Part shown: positions 1 through 9,095 of the stretch, piece by piece | Numbering within the stretch: the first letter of the stretch is position 1 | Layout: each line of letters begins with the position of its first letter | Notes under the pieces: model-generated | Told to the model about the DNA's origin: nothing | Databases searched by the model: none | What the model saw: the letters and a program-made list of their open reading frames with translations, nothing else | Position numbers and translations under genes: made by a program | Source: an uncultured Alphaproteobacteria bacterium | Lineage (GTDB): Bacteria > Pseudomonadota > Alphaproteobacteria > HIMB59 > GCA-002718135 | NCBI GenBank assembly: GCA_902597015.1 | Contig: CACJWQ010000007.1 | Location: 1-62,498 of the forward strand | Reading direction: 5' to 3' | DNA: 62,498 nucleotides

Positions 1-441
1 GATCTTACATTTATCGAAGTAATGCCAATGGAAGAAACAGATATATCAAGGGAATATCAGTTTATCTCATTATCTGATATTTTTTCAAAACTAGACAAAA
101 TATATAATTTTTCTAAAATTGATTATAGTACTGGAGGTCCAGCAAGATTTTATACAAGTGATTTAGTTTCTAATAAAATTGGGTTTATAAGTCCTTTAAC
201 AAATAATTTTTGCGCCTCTTGCAATAGAGTAAGAATATCAAGCACTGGTAAACTTTTCATGTGCCTTGGGCAGAATGACTTTGTTGATTTTAGAGAAATA
301 ATGAGAAAAGATTATAGTGATGATTATATAAAAGAAAAAATTAAGTTTGCTCTTAATATTAAACCAAAACAACATGATTTTATGATTGGAGAAAAAATTA
401 ATAAATATATGAAAAGACATATGAACGTAACAGGTGGATAA
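1..441 (+). CDS. moaA: GTP 3',8-cyclase MoaA, C-terminal part (5' end outside window)
   Basis: MoaA is the radical-SAM enzyme that starts molybdenum cofactor synthesis by converting GTP to the 3',8-cyclo intermediate. The frame is open from base 1 (reading DLTFIEVMPM), so the gene begins upstream and only about 146 C-terminal residues are present. The remaining piece has the C-terminal [4Fe-4S] ligand pattern CX2CX13C (CASC ... MC) that binds GTP in this family. It ends in the double glycine (NVTGG) characteristic of MoaA. The N-terminal radical-SAM CX3CX2C motif is outside the window. The stop codon overlaps the nadK start by one base (TAATG), so the two are likely co-transcribed. The ATG at 22 is internal and not the start. 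Confidence 0.93.
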   Translation, partial: DLTFIEVMPMEETDISREYQFISLSDIFSKLDKIYNFSKIDYSTGGPARFYTSDLVSNKIGFISPLTNNFCASCNRVRISSTGKLFMCLGQNDFVDFREIMRKDYSDDYIKEKIKFALNIKPKQHDFMIGEKINKYMKRHMNVTGG

Positions 442-1199
442 TGAAATTTCATTTTTTATCATCAAACAATCCTGAGGCAAAAAATACAGAAAAAAAACTA
501 ACAAAATTATTTGGACAAAATTCTGTGGAAGATGCCGACTACATTATTCCAATTGGAGGAGATGGATTACTTTTAAAATCACTTCATAATTTTAATAAAC
601 TAAACAAACCATTTTTTGGAATAAACTTTGGTTCAATAGGATTTTTAATGAATAATCTTAGTAATGAAAATTTAAATGAAATGATTACCAATGCTAAAAA
701 ATCTACTTTTAAACCATTAAAAATGACTGCACAAAGTGTTAATGATGAAATCTTTGAGGCATATGCATATAATGAAGTTTCTCTTATGAGGCAGACTCAT
801 TTAGCATCAAAAATTAAAATCAAAATAAATGAGAAAGTAAAAATGGAAGAATTGATATGTGATGGAGTTTTGTTATCTACATCAGCTGGAAGCACAGCTT
901 ATAATCTATCTGCACATGGCAGTATTCTACCTTTAGACTCAAATATACTTGCATTAACTCCAATCAGTGCCTTTAGACCGAGAAGATGGAGAGGTGCTCT
1001 TTTATCTGAAATTAGTAAAATTGATTTTGAAGTGTTAAATAATGATGAACGCTCATCTAGCGTAACTGCAGACAATGTTGAATTTAGAGATATTAGTAGA
1101 GTCAATATTGTTTCTTCAGATGAAAATAAATGCACTGTATTGTTCGATAGTAAACACTCTATTGAGGATAAAATTTTGAATGAACAATTTAATTTTTAA
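441..1199 (+). CDS. nadK: NAD kinase
   Basis: This enzyme phosphorylates NAD+ to NADP+ in the cytosol. The 252-residue protein has the family GGDG motif at residues 39-42, a GSIGFLMN segment near residue 65, and the DGVLLSTSAGSTAYN segment around residue 138 that belongs to the NAD-binding site. The length is that of the short alphaproteobacterial form. The ATG overlaps the moaA stop by one base, which supports this start and suggests translational coupling. It converges on the VOC gene with a two-base gap. Confidence 0.93.
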   Translation: MKFHFLSSNNPEAKNTEKKLTKLFGQNSVEDADYIIPIGGDGLLLKSLHNFNKLNKPFFGINFGSIGFLMNNLSNENLNEMITNAKKSTFKPLKMTAQSVNDEIFEAYAYNEVSLMRQTHLASKIKIKINEKVKMEELICDGVLLSTSAGSTAYNLSAHGSILPLDSNILALTPISAFRPRRWRGALLSEISKIDFEVLNNDERSSSVTADNVEFRDISRVNIVSSDENKCTVLFDSKHSIEDKILNEQFNF

Positions 1200-1201
1200 G
1201 A

Positions 1202-1576
1202 TCAAATTTTTTTAAAAATACAAATCTTGTTGCCATCTAAATCCCTTAAATATGCATAATAATCTTTACCATGTCTGGGCCCAGGCATTCCTTCATCTTT
1301 TGCTCCAAGACTAATTCCAATTTTATAAAATTCATTAACAGTTTTTTTAGAATTAGCTTTAAAAGTTATCATTGTACCATTTCCTATGGTTGCTTTTTTT
1401 TTGTTGTGAGGTCTAATCAGGTATAATTCTATTTTTTTAGGAGTTTCTTTTTTAGCATAACCATAATAACGATTATGAGATAAAACTTTTTTAATTTTTA
1501 AAGGTTTTAAAATTTTACTATAAAATGAAGATGATTTTTTTAAATTATTTGTTCCAATGGTAATAAAAGCAAACAT
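1202..1576 (-). CDS. VOC (glyoxalase/bleomycin-resistance fold) family protein
   Basis: This 124-residue protein has the vicinal-oxygen-chelate fold signature: an N-terminal beta-strand followed by SSSFYSKIL, and a C-terminal YYAYLRDLDGNKI segment, which is the usual end of small glyoxalase-like proteins. At the strand where many relatives carry a metal-binding histidine (GNGTH), this one reads GNGTM, so metal-dependent glyoxalase I activity should not be assumed. The substrate is unknown. It lies 11 bp downstream of tRNA-Leu on the same strand and is probably co-transcribed with it. Confidence 0.75.
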   Translation of the reverse strand: MFAFITIGTNNLKKSSSFYSKILKPLKIKKVLSHNRYYGYAKKETPKKIELYLIRPHNKKKATIGNGTMITFKANSKKTVNEFYKIGISLGAKDEGMPGPRHGKDYYAYLRDLDGNKICIFKKI

Positions 1577-1587
1577 AATTTAGAGAT

Positions 1588-1672
1588 TGGTAGCCTCGGC
1601 CGGACTTGAACCGGCACTCCCAAAAGGGCAAGGATTTTAAGTCCTTTGTGTCTACCATTCCACCACGAGGCC
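1588..1672 (-). tRNA. tRNA-Leu (anticodon TAA)
   Basis: The minus strand folds into a class II tRNA with acceptor stem GGCCTCG paired to CGAGGCT (one G-U pair), and a CCA end encoded at 1588-1590. The anticodon stem is AAGGA/TCCTT with loop CTTAAAA, giving anticodon TAA, which reads UUA leucine codons. The T-arm has GGTTCAAGTCC, and a variable arm typical of leucine tRNAs is present. UUA should be a heavily used leucine codon in a genome this AT-rich. It lies between the CinA-like and VOC genes on the same strand. Confidence 0.96.
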
Positions 1673-1688
1673 TATTTTTGGACTAATA

Positions 1689-2435
1689 TCAAACTATAGA
1701 ACTTTTTCCACCATTTAATTCAATCATCTTAGTTATATCATCAACTATTGGTTGGATAGATTTCATATCCCATGATGAAACAACTATGTTAACACCACCT
1801 GTTTTAGCTGCAAGATTAAAATATGGATAACTACCGATTGATGCATTTGCATAATTGTTTTGAATATTTTTTAAATTTTTTGCAATTTTACTTTCGTATA
1901 AATTAGTATTAATTGTTGTAACAAGTTTTGGGTTACCTTTTTTAATTTTTTTCAATAATTCCTCAAACATAACTTGCATTATTTCTGGCACACCTGGTAA
2001 AACATAAATATTTTTTACAATGAATCCTGGTGCAGCAGTCATTGGATTTAAAATAAGCTCTGAACCAAATGGCATTTTGGCCATTCTTTGCCTACTTTCA
2101 TTAAATTCACCTTTTGGATAATAATTTTCAAGAATTTCAAAAGCCATTTTATTTGTTTCATATTGTAAATTAAAGGCTTCAGATACACTTTCTGAAGTTA
2201 TATCATCATGAGTTGGTCCAATTCCTCCAGTAGTAAAAACATATGAATATTTTGAGCTATATTTTAAAATATTTTCTATTATTGTTTTTTTCTCATCCTG
2301 AATAACAATAACTTCTTCTAACTTAATACCAGCTTCTAATAATTTTTTTGCAATATAATTTGAGTTTGTATCTTGAGTTCTGCCAGAAAGTATTTCATCA
2401 CCAATAACAATAACTCCTGCAGTAAAAGAACTCAT
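1689..2435 (-). CDS. CinA-like molybdopterin-binding (MoCF) domain protein
   Basis: The 248-residue protein carries a single MoaB/Mog-type domain: GDEILSGRTQDTNSNYIAK near residue 12 and TTGGIGPTHDDITSESV near residue 68. This is the N-terminal domain of CinA. The C-terminal nicotinamide-nucleotide amidase domain of full-length CinA is absent, as in many alphaproteobacteria that keep the two domains separate or have only this one. The domain is related to ADP-ribose pyrophosphatases of the COG1058 group and to molybdopterin adenylyltransferases. The exact reaction here cannot be read from sequence. The gene is divergent from map. Confidence 0.85.
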   Translation of the reverse strand: MSSFTAGVIVIGDEILSGRTQDTNSNYIAKKLLEAGIKLEEVIVIQDEKKTIIENILKYSSKYSYVFTTGGIGPTHDDITSESVSEAFNLQYETNKMAFEILENYYPKGEFNESRQRMAKMPFGSELILNPMTAAPGFIVKNIYVLPGVPEIMQVMFEELLKKIKKGNPKLVTTINTNLYESKIAKNLKNIQNNYANASIGSYPYFNLAAKTGGVNIVVSSWDMKSIQPIVDDITKMIELNGGKSSIV

Positions 2436-2492
2436 ATGATTAATTGATATTTTCTATATATTATTTATTAATCGTAAGTAATTATTTTTTAA

Positions 2493-3287
2493 ATGAGAAA
2501 CAACAATATCCCAATACATACAAAAAAAGATTTTGAGGGCATGAGGGAGGCTGGTTCTTTAGCTGCTGATGTTCTAGATTCTTTAAGTGAAAAGATTGTT
2601 CCAGGAATAAGTACTCAAGAGATAAATGACATATGTCATGATCAAATTATTCAAAATAAAGCAATACCTGCTCCTTTAAATTATAAAGGTTTCCCAAAAT
2701 CAGTTTGTACATCTGTAAATCATGTTGTTTGTCATGGAATTCCTTCTGAAAGAAAAATTCTAACTGATGGTGATATAGTAAATGTAGATGTAACAGTTAT
2801 TCTAAATGGTTGGCATGGTGATAGTTCCAGAATGTTTGTTGCAGGCAAGACAAATAAAAAAAATTATGAATTTTTAAAAATAACTTATGAATCTTTATTA
2901 ATTGGTATTAGTGAAGCTGAACCTGGAAAGCATATTGGTGATATTGGAAATAAAATTCAGAAACTTGCTGAAGGAAAAGGTTATTCTGTAGTAAGAGATT
3001 TTTGTGGTCATGGAATTGGAAAGGAATTTCATACTCCACCTAGTGTTTTACACTTTGGAGAACCAGGTGAAGGACCAATGTTAGAGCCTGGTATGTTTTT
3101 AACAATTGAACCAATGATTAATTTAGGTGGATGGCAAACCAAAATACTTAATGATGGATGGACAGCTGTAACAAAAGATAAATCTTTATCTGCTCAATTC
3201 GAACATACAATTGGAATAACAGAAGAAGGAAATGAAATATTTACATTATCTAAAAATAATACAGCTTTCCCAATAAAGGATGTATAA
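2493..3287 (+). CDS. map: Type I methionine aminopeptidase
   Basis: The enzyme removes the initiator methionine from nascent proteins. The 264-residue protein has the five dimetal ligands of the pita-bread fold: D99 and D110 in VNVDVTVILNGWHGD, a histidine in GHGIGKEFH, and glutamates in TIEPMI and FEHTIGIT. H81 (VCHGIP) is the conserved substrate-site histidine. No N-terminal extension is present, so this is the short type Ia form. It is followed after 9 bp by purB. Confidence 0.95.
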   Translation: MRNNNIPIHTKKDFEGMREAGSLAADVLDSLSEKIVPGISTQEINDICHDQIIQNKAIPAPLNYKGFPKSVCTSVNHVVCHGIPSERKILTDGDIVNVDVTVILNGWHGDSSRMFVAGKTNKKNYEFLKITYESLLIGISEAEPGKHIGDIGNKIQKLAEGKGYSVVRDFCGHGIGKEFHTPPSVLHFGEPGEGPMLEPGMFLTIEPMINLGGWQTKILNDGWTAVTKDKSLSAQFEHTIGITEEGNEIFTLSKNNTAFPIKDV

Positions 3288-3296
3288 GTAGATAAA

Positions 3297-4589
3297 ATGA
3301 TACCTAGATATAATAGACCTAAAATTGAAAAGATTTGGTCATTAGAAAATAAATTTACAATTTGGACAGAAATTGAGTGTTTGATTGCAGAAAAACAAGC
3401 GATACTCGGCGTTATTCCTAAAAAAGCTGCAAAAGAAATAAGAAATAAAGCAAAATTCAATGTTAAAGAAATAGAAAAAATTGAAAAAGAAACAAAACAT
3501 GATGTTGTTGCTTATATTAATAATGTAAGCAAATATATTGGCGACTCGTCAAAGTATTTTCATTTTGGTGTAACGTCCAGTGATATTATTGATACTTCAT
3601 TTTCTGTACAACTTAAGCAAACCTCTGAAATAATAAGAAAAAGTTTAGTAGAGTGTATTCAAAATCTAAAAATCAAATCAAAAAAGTATAAAGACACATT
3701 AATGATTGGAAGAAGTCATGGGATACATGCAGAACCTATTACTTTTGGATTAAAATTATCTTCATTTTATTTTGAATTTAAAAGAAATTTAGAAAGACTT
3801 GATCAGGCAATCAACGAAATATCTATTTGTGCTATTTCTGGACCTGTTGGAACCTTTAATTCTATAGACCCACGAGTTCAAGATTATGTAGCAAAAAAAC
3901 TTAAACTAAATTCTGAAGATCTATCAACTCAAGTAATTCCAAGAGACAGGCATGCGTATTTTTTCTCAGTACTAGGAATTTTAGCATCTTCTATTGAGAG
4001 ATTTGCTGTGGAAATTCGAAATCTCCAAAAAACAGAGGTATTAGAAGTTGAAGAAAGTTTTTCTTCTAAGCAAAAAGGTTCTTCTGCAATGCCTCACAAA
4101 CGTAATCCAGTATTGAGTGAGAACTTAACAGGTATTTCACGATATATTAGAAGTGGTGTAATACCTTCACTAGAAAATGTCGTACTTTGGCACGAGAGAG
4201 ATATTAGTCATTCTAGTGTTGAAAGAATTATGACTCCAGATATTACAATTGCAACTGATTTTGCACTGAATCGTTTAAATGGCATTATAAAGAATTTAAA
4301 AGTTTATCCAAAAAATATGTTGAAAAATATGAATATGCTTGGAGGTTTACATAGAACTCACAATATTATGTTAAAATTAATTGAAAAAGGACTGAAAAGA
4401 CAACAAGCTTATAAAATTGTTCAAGAAAGTGCCATGGAAACATGGAATAATAATAAGAATTTTTCACAAGTTTTTCAAAAAAATAAAGAATTAAATAAAA
4501 TATTAAATTCAAAAGAAATCATGAAAATCATTAAAGATGATAATGATCTAAAGAAAATAAATTGGATTTTTAAAAATAAAATTAAATAG
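3297..4589 (+). CDS. purB: Adenylosuccinate lyase
   Basis: PurB performs two fumarate-releasing steps in purine synthesis (SAICAR to AICAR and adenylosuccinate to AMP). The 430-residue protein has the superfamily signature GSSAMPHKRNP near residue 261, carried on the flexible active-site loop, and the catalytic-histidine segment GRSHGIHAEPITFG near residue 137. The FGVTSSDIIDTS motif near residue 93 completes the active site. The length and motif order are normal for the bacterial 430-residue class. It sits 9 bp after map and 37 bp before bolA. Confidence 0.95.
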   Translation: MIPRYNRPKIEKIWSLENKFTIWTEIECLIAEKQAILGVIPKKAAKEIRNKAKFNVKEIEKIEKETKHDVVAYINNVSKYIGDSSKYFHFGVTSSDIIDTSFSVQLKQTSEIIRKSLVECIQNLKIKSKKYKDTLMIGRSHGIHAEPITFGLKLSSFYFEFKRNLERLDQAINEISICAISGPVGTFNSIDPRVQDYVAKKLKLNSEDLSTQVIPRDRHAYFFSVLGILASSIERFAVEIRNLQKTEVLEVEESFSSKQKGSSAMPHKRNPVLSENLTGISRYIRSGVIPSLENVVLWHERDISHSSVERIMTPDITIATDFALNRLNGIIKNLKVYPKNMLKNMNMLGGLHRTHNIMLKLIEKGLKRQQAYKIVQESAMETWNNNKNFSQVFQKNKELNKILNSKEIMKIIKDDNDLKKINWIFKNKIK

Positions 4590-4626
4590 TCTTTATTTTT
4601 ACTAATATCTGAACTATTTTATAGGT

Positions 4627-4857
4627 ATGCCAATGACTGTTGAACAAATTGAACGATTTATTAAAGAAGCTATACCAGATGCAACTGTTGAAATTGAAGA
4701 TCTTAAAGGAGATGGTGATCATTACAGTGCTACTGTAACGTCAAAATCTTTTTCTGGAAAAACAAGAGTGGAACAACATAAGATGGTTTATGATGCTTTT
4801 AATGGTAAAATGGGCAGTGATTTGCACGCACTTAAGCTAAAAACTGTATCGGAGTAA
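4627..4857 (+). CDS. bolA: BolA family protein
   Basis: This 76-residue BolA/IbaG-type protein has the class II KH-like fold. The SATVTSKSFSGKTRVEQHKMVYDAF segment (residues 38-62) includes the conserved histidine that can act as a [2Fe-2S] ligand in BolA-glutaredoxin complexes. The monothiol glutaredoxin gene follows after 2 bp, which is the classic pairing for iron-sulfur trafficking or iron sensing. Two candidate ATGs, six bases apart, differ by only two residues; I keep the upstream one. Confidence 0.92.
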   Translation: MPMTVEQIERFIKEAIPDATVEIEDLKGDGDHYSATVTSKSFSGKTRVEQHKMVYDAFNGKMGSDLHALKLKTVSE

Positions 4858-4859
4858 TA

Positions 4860-5201
4860 ATGAATAATAACGACCATGTATCTCAAAATATAGAAAATGA
4901 AATTAACTCTAATGATGTAATGCTTTTCATGAAAGGTACCCCTGTATTTCCAATGTGTGGATTTTCTGCAAGAGCAGTTGAAATATTAAATAAAGTAGGT
5001 GTTAAATTTGGAAGTTTGAATGTTTTAGAGAGTGATGAAATGAGAGAAGGTATTAAAACATATTCTAATTGGCCAACCATACCACAACTTTATGTAAAGA
5101 AAGAATTTATAGGTGGGTGTGATATCATAACTGAAATGTTTGAAAGTGGTGAATTATTAGAATTATTCAATACAAATGGAATAGACGTAAATCCGTCCTA
5201 G
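4860..5201 (+). CDS. grxD: Monothiol glutaredoxin, CGFS type
   Basis: The 113-residue protein has the CGFS active site at residues 33-36 (PMCGFS), preceded by the K25 that contacts glutathione, and a WPTIPQLYV cis-proline motif followed by GGCDI. These mark the Grx4/GrxD class, which binds a glutathione-ligated [2Fe-2S] cluster and delivers or senses it together with BolA rather than acting as a disulfide reductase. It is in an operon with bolA (2-bp gap), and the rarD start lies one base after its stop. Confidence 0.94.
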   Translation: MNNNDHVSQNIENEINSNDVMLFMKGTPVFPMCGFSARAVEILNKVGVKFGSLNVLESDEMREGIKTYSNWPTIPQLYVKKEFIGGCDIITEMFESGELLELFNTNGIDVNPS

Positions 5202-5202
5202 T

Positions 5203-6102
5203 TTGTTAAATAATAAATTTTCTAAAGGTGTAATATTTTCCTGTATTGCAGCAATTTTTTGGGGGCTTCCACAACCCCTTTTTTTTAATGAATTAAATCA
5301 CGTTGAGACTATTGAAGTTGTAGCTCATAGAGGTTTCTGGTCATTTATCTTTTTATTTTTATTATTAATTTTAATCTCAAACATCAGTGATTTTATTGAA
5401 ATATTTAAATCTAGAAAAAGAATTTTTATTTTAACAATTACAGCTTTTCTTATTACAGGTAACTGGGCAGGTTTTATTTATTCTGTAGGACAAGAAAGAG
5501 TTCAGGATGCATCAATGGGTTACTTTATTACTCCAATGATAAGTATTGTTCTTGGTTATTTTTTTTTAAATGAGAAAATAACTAAGTCTAAATTTACATC
5601 TGTATGTCTTATGTTATCAGGATTATTATTCTTATTTATTAATTTAAATCAATTTCCATTCCTAATAATTTGGATTGGAACCTCATGGGCAATATATGGA
5701 TTATTAAGAAAACAAGTTAATGTTAATCCTTCAATTGGCTTACTATATGAGACTTTCATAATATCTTTAATATCTATCCCATACTTAGTTTATTTATTTT
5801 GGCAAAATGAAAATAGTATCTTTAGTATTGATTTGAAGACTTCATTATTTTTAATTCTAACGGGAGCTGTAACGATTTTTCCATTATTTTTTTTTAATTT
5901 GGGTTTAAAATTTATTCAATTAGGTCTTGCTGGAGTTTTATTTTACTTAGCACCGACATTTCATTTTATAACTTCAGTATTTATTCTTAATGAAGAAATT
6001 TTACAAATTAAGCTGGTATCATTTGTAATTATTTGGATAGGAATAATAATTTATATTTATGATAGTTATAAAAAAGAAATTATCTTGAATAATACTCAAT
6101 AA
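5203..6102 (+). CDS. rarD: RarD-type EamA/DMT family permease
   Basis: This 299-residue integral membrane protein has about ten hydrophobic segments and the RarD hallmark [10 protein letters not shown](N) near residue 20, followed by [10 protein letters not shown]. RarD belongs to the drug/metabolite transporter superfamily; its substrate is not established. Translation would start at TTG 5203, one base after the grxD stop. No ATG gives a better N-terminus, since the first transmembrane segment begins immediately afterwards. Its 3' end overlaps the convergent rpsD gene by 23 bp. Confidence 0.82.
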   Translation: MLNNKFSKGVIFSCIAAIFWGLPQPLFFNELNHVETIEVVAHRGFWSFIFLFLLLILISNISDFIEIFKSRKRIFILTITAFLITGNWAGFIYSVGQERVQDASMGYFITPMISIVLGYFFLNEKITKSKFTSVCLMLSGLLFLFINLNQFPFLIIWIGTSWAIYGLLRKQVNVNPSIGLLYETFIISLISIPYLVYLFWQNENSIFSIDLKTSLFLILTGAVTIFPLFFFNLGLKFIQLGLAGVLFYLAPTFHFITSVFILNEEILQIKLVSFVIIWIGIIIYIYDSYKKEIILNNTQ

Positions 6103-6700
6103 CTAAATTAGGTTCCATTGTTACAGGATAAGGAACATCATGAATTAGAGGTGCTCTTAAAAAACGACCTTTCAACTCTTTTACATCAACTTCTAAGTAT
6201 TCTGGAATTTCTCTTTCTTGAGAACTAACCGATTCTACAATTAAGTTAATTTCTTTACTTTTATCTCTTATTGAAATTTCATCTCCATCACTAACACTAT
6301 AAGATGGAATGTTAACTCTTTTGCCATTGACCTTTACATGACCATGATTGACTAATTGTCTTGCTGAAAAAATTGTAGGCACAAATTTCATTCTATAGAC
6401 TGTAGCATCCAATCTTCTTTCTAATAACTCAATTAAAATCTGACTTGTGTCACCTTTAATATTTGAAGCTTTTTTAAAAATATTTCTAAATTGTCTTTCA
6501 GTTAAATCACCGTAATAAAATTTAAGTTTTTGCTTAGCAAATAACTGATTTCCATAATCAGAAAGTTTCTTTCTTTGTCCCTGAACACCGTGCTGACCAG
6601 GCTTAGAGTTTCTTCTATTAAAAGGGCTCTTAGGTCTACCCCACAAGTTTACTCCTAACCTTCTATCAATTTTGTATTTAGCGTTATGTCTTTTTGTCAT
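6080..6700 (-). CDS. rpsD: 30S ribosomal protein S4
   Basis: S4 nucleates assembly of the 16S rRNA 5' domain and frequently autoregulates its own synthesis. The 206-residue protein begins with [20 protein letters not shown], typical of alphaproteobacterial S4, and has the S4 RNA-binding domain near residues 97-160 ([25 protein letters not shown]). It is the last gene of a minus-strand run beginning at parA, 51 bp after trmJ, and overlaps the convergent rarD 3' end by 23 bp. Confidence 0.96.
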   Translation of the reverse strand: MTKRHNAKYKIDRRLGVNLWGRPKSPFNRRNSKPGQHGVQGQRKKLSDYGNQLFAKQKLKFYYGDLTERQFRNIFKKASNIKGDTSQILIELLERRLDATVYRMKFVPTIFSARQLVNHGHVKVNGKRVNIPSYSVSDGDEISIRDKSKEINLIVESVSSQEREIPEYLEVDVKELKGRFLRAPLIHDVPYPVTMEPNLVIEYYSR

Positions 6701-6751
6701 TAATATGAGGGGTATATAGTGATTTAAAGTACTATGTCAAATTTAATATAC

Positions 6752-7474
6752 TTAATTTTTGGCTGAATTATTAAGTTTTTTTGTAATTCCCCATAAAGTC
6801 TGTAATTCTTTCTTCTTAAGAGGGATTTTTGTGAAAATGCTATAAATATTATTTTTCATACTTTCTTTTTTTTCATTTGGAGTAAAAAATTTTTTATTTT
6901 CAAGTTTCTCAATCATATAATTTAAAAATTTAGATAATTGATATTTACTAATATTATCCTTTTCAATTGAAGTTGAATTAGTGATTTTAAAATTATTTAA
7001 TTCAAATAATTTATGACTTAAAACAGTAACTGCATGAGAAAGGTTTAATGAATTACTTTTACTACTTGTTTCAATAGTAAAAATAATATCAGATAATCTA
7101 AGATCCTCATTTGAAAGTCCTGAATTTTCAGGACCAAAAAGTATTGCTGTTTTTTTATTAACAATAATTTTTCTTTTAATGAATTTAAAATCATTAGTAG
7201 AATTTTTTTCCAAATATCTTTTTCTATTAGTCGTGGCCACAACATAAGAAAAGTTAGAAAGTGCAATTTCTAAATCATTATAAACTTTAATATTCTTAAT
7301 AATTTTAGTTGCTTTTTTTGCTGCATTTATTGATTTATTGTTTAACCAGTTATTTCTTGGCGAAACAACAATTAGATCTTTTAGACCAAAGTTGTGCATT
7401 ACACGAGCAACCATTCCAATATTTTCAGGAAGTTGAGGTCTAACTAAAATTATGCTTGGATTTTTTGAAGTCAA
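6752..7474 (-). CDS. trmJ: TrmJ-like tRNA 2'-O-methyltransferase (SPOUT)
   Basis: TrmJ methylates the ribose of residue 32 in tRNA anticodon loops using SAM. The 240-residue protein has the SPOUT knot motifs of the TrmH/TrmJ family: ILVRPQLPENIGMVARVM at residues 9-26 (with the conserved N and R), ILFGPENSGLSNEDL near residue 112, and NSLNLSHAVTVL near residue 140. The start is TTG at 7474, overlapping the cimA stop (TTGA), so translation is probably coupled. TrmJ is preferred over other SpoU paralogues because of the N-terminal placement of motif 1 and the C-terminal tail. Confidence 0.85.
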   Translation of the reverse strand: MTSKNPSIILVRPQLPENIGMVARVMHNFGLKDLIVVSPRNNWLNNKSINAAKKATKIIKNIKVYNDLEIALSNFSYVVATTNRKRYLEKNSTNDFKFIKRKIIVNKKTAILFGPENSGLSNEDLRLSDIIFTIETSSKSNSLNLSHAVTVLSHKLFELNNFKITNSTSIEKDNISKYQLSKFLNYMIEKLENKKFFTPNEKKESMKNNIYSIFTKIPLKKKELQTLWGITKKLNNSAKN

Positions 7475-9057
7475 TTTTTATTCTTTGAATCATTAAACAA
7501 CTTAAAAGTAATACTATCAAAAATAGCGCTATAAGATGCATCAATAATATTTGGAGATACTCCAATAGTTGTCCAATGTGTATTAGTAGAATCAGATGAT
7601 TCAATTAAAACTCTTGTGATAGCACCAGTGCCCTTTTCTGATGAAAGAATCATAACTTTGTAATCAGTTAACTTTAAATCTTTGAGACTAGGATAATAAT
7701 CAATTAGAGCTTTTCTTAATGCACTATCAATAGCATTTACTGGACCATTTCCAGTGCCCACTGTCATCATATTTGAATCTTTAACTTTTAAAAATACTGT
7801 AGCCTCTGCTTCAGTTACAATTTCACCTTTAGCATTCCATCTTCTTTCGTCTGTGACTCTAAATTTTTCTAAGTTATAAAAATCCTCAAAATGACCAAGG
7901 TGACGTCTAACTAGTAATTCAAAACTAGCTAAAGCAGTATCAAATGAATATCCTTCTGATTCTTTTTCCTTGATAATCTCTAAGATATTGTTGATTTCAT
8001 TTTTAGGTAAATCAATATTAATCTTATTTAATTGATTTAATATATTAGATCTTCCTGCCTGATTAGAAATGACAACGTTTCTAGAATTACCAACTATTTC
8101 TGGCTTAATATGTTCATAAGTTGAAGAGTTTTTTTCTATTGCAGATGCATGCAACCCACCTTTATGAGAGAAAGCGTGATCTCCAACATATGGAGCATTT
8201 TTTCTTGAAGGCATGTTAAGAATATCATTTAATGTTCTAGAAATATGAATTAAATTTTTTAATTTATCTTTTGAAATGTTTGTTTTATATTTTGTTTTTA
8301 AAACCAAAGATGGAATTAAGGAAATTAAATTAGTATTTCCACATCTTTCTCCTAAACCGTTAATAGTTCCCTGTATCTGTCTTGCTCCAGCATTAATAGC
8401 TGCTAATGCATTTGCAACTGCATTATCAGTATCATTGTGAGCATGTATACCAACATTTTGACCTGGTATAACTTTTACTACTTCTGAAACAATATTGTAA
8501 ATTTCATCTGGAAGAGTTCCACCATTTGTATCACAAAGAACAACCCATCTTGCACCAGCGTCATACGCTGCTTTAATACAATTCAATGCAAACTCTTTAT
8601 TTTCTTTAAAGCCATCAAAAAAATGTTCTGCATCAAAAATTGGCTCTTTGTTTTTATTTTTTATTGATTGAATACTATCACTGATCATTTTTAAATTTTC
8701 ATCTTCAGATATCTCTAAAGCGTTTTTTACGTGAAATGATGACGATTTACCTACAATACAAACACAACTTGCGCTTGAATTAATAAGTGCATTTAATCCT
8801 GGATCGTTATCTGCACTTCTACCTGGTCTTCTTGTCATACCAAAGGCAGTCAATTTACTTTTTAAAAATTTTGTATTTCTTGAAAAAAAATCATTATCGG
8901 TAGGATTTGCTCCCGGCCATCCACCTTCAATGTAATCTATTCCTAAATCATCAAGATGTTGGGATATATTCATTTTATCACTAACAGAAAAATTAACTCC
9001 CGTTGTTTGCTGACCATCTCTAAGTGTGGTATCGAATAAATATACTTTGTCTTCCAT
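7471..9057 (-). CDS. cimA: (R)-Citramalate synthase
   Basis: The enzyme condenses acetyl-CoA and pyruvate to citramalate, a threonine-independent entry into isoleucine synthesis. The 528-residue protein has LFDTTLRDGQQTTGV near residue 7 and the metal-binding HAHND segment near residue 205, followed by GTINGLGERCGN, all shared with isopropylmalate and homocitrate synthases. A LeuA-type dimerisation/regulatory domain occupies roughly residues 390-520. The DGQQT and VNFSV segments and the overall length match the long CimA family rather than LeuA. It follows gltX by 38 bp and overlaps trmJ by 4 bp. Confidence 0.87.
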   Translation of the reverse strand: MEDKVYLFDTTLRDGQQTTGVNFSVSDKMNISQHLDDLGIDYIEGGWPGANPTDNDFFSRNTKFLKSKLTAFGMTRRPGRSADNDPGLNALINSSASCVCIVGKSSSFHVKNALEISEDENLKMISDSIQSIKNKNKEPIFDAEHFFDGFKENKEFALNCIKAAYDAGARWVVLCDTNGGTLPDEIYNIVSEVVKVIPGQNVGIHAHNDTDNAVANALAAINAGARQIQGTINGLGERCGNTNLISLIPSLVLKTKYKTNISKDKLKNLIHISRTLNDILNMPSRKNAPYVGDHAFSHKGGLHASAIEKNSSTYEHIKPEIVGNSRNVVISNQAGRSNILNQLNKINIDLPKNEINNILEIIKEKESEGYSFDTALASFELLVRRHLGHFEDFYNLEKFRVTDERRWNAKGEIVTEAEATVFLKVKDSNMMTVGTGNGPVNAIDSALRKALIDYYPSLKDLKLTDYKVMILSSEKGTGAITRVLIESSDSTNTHWTTIGVSPNIIDASYSAIFDSITFKLFNDSKNKN

Positions 9058-9095
9058 AATTACTAGATCGCTATTAGAGTATAAATTAAAATTTA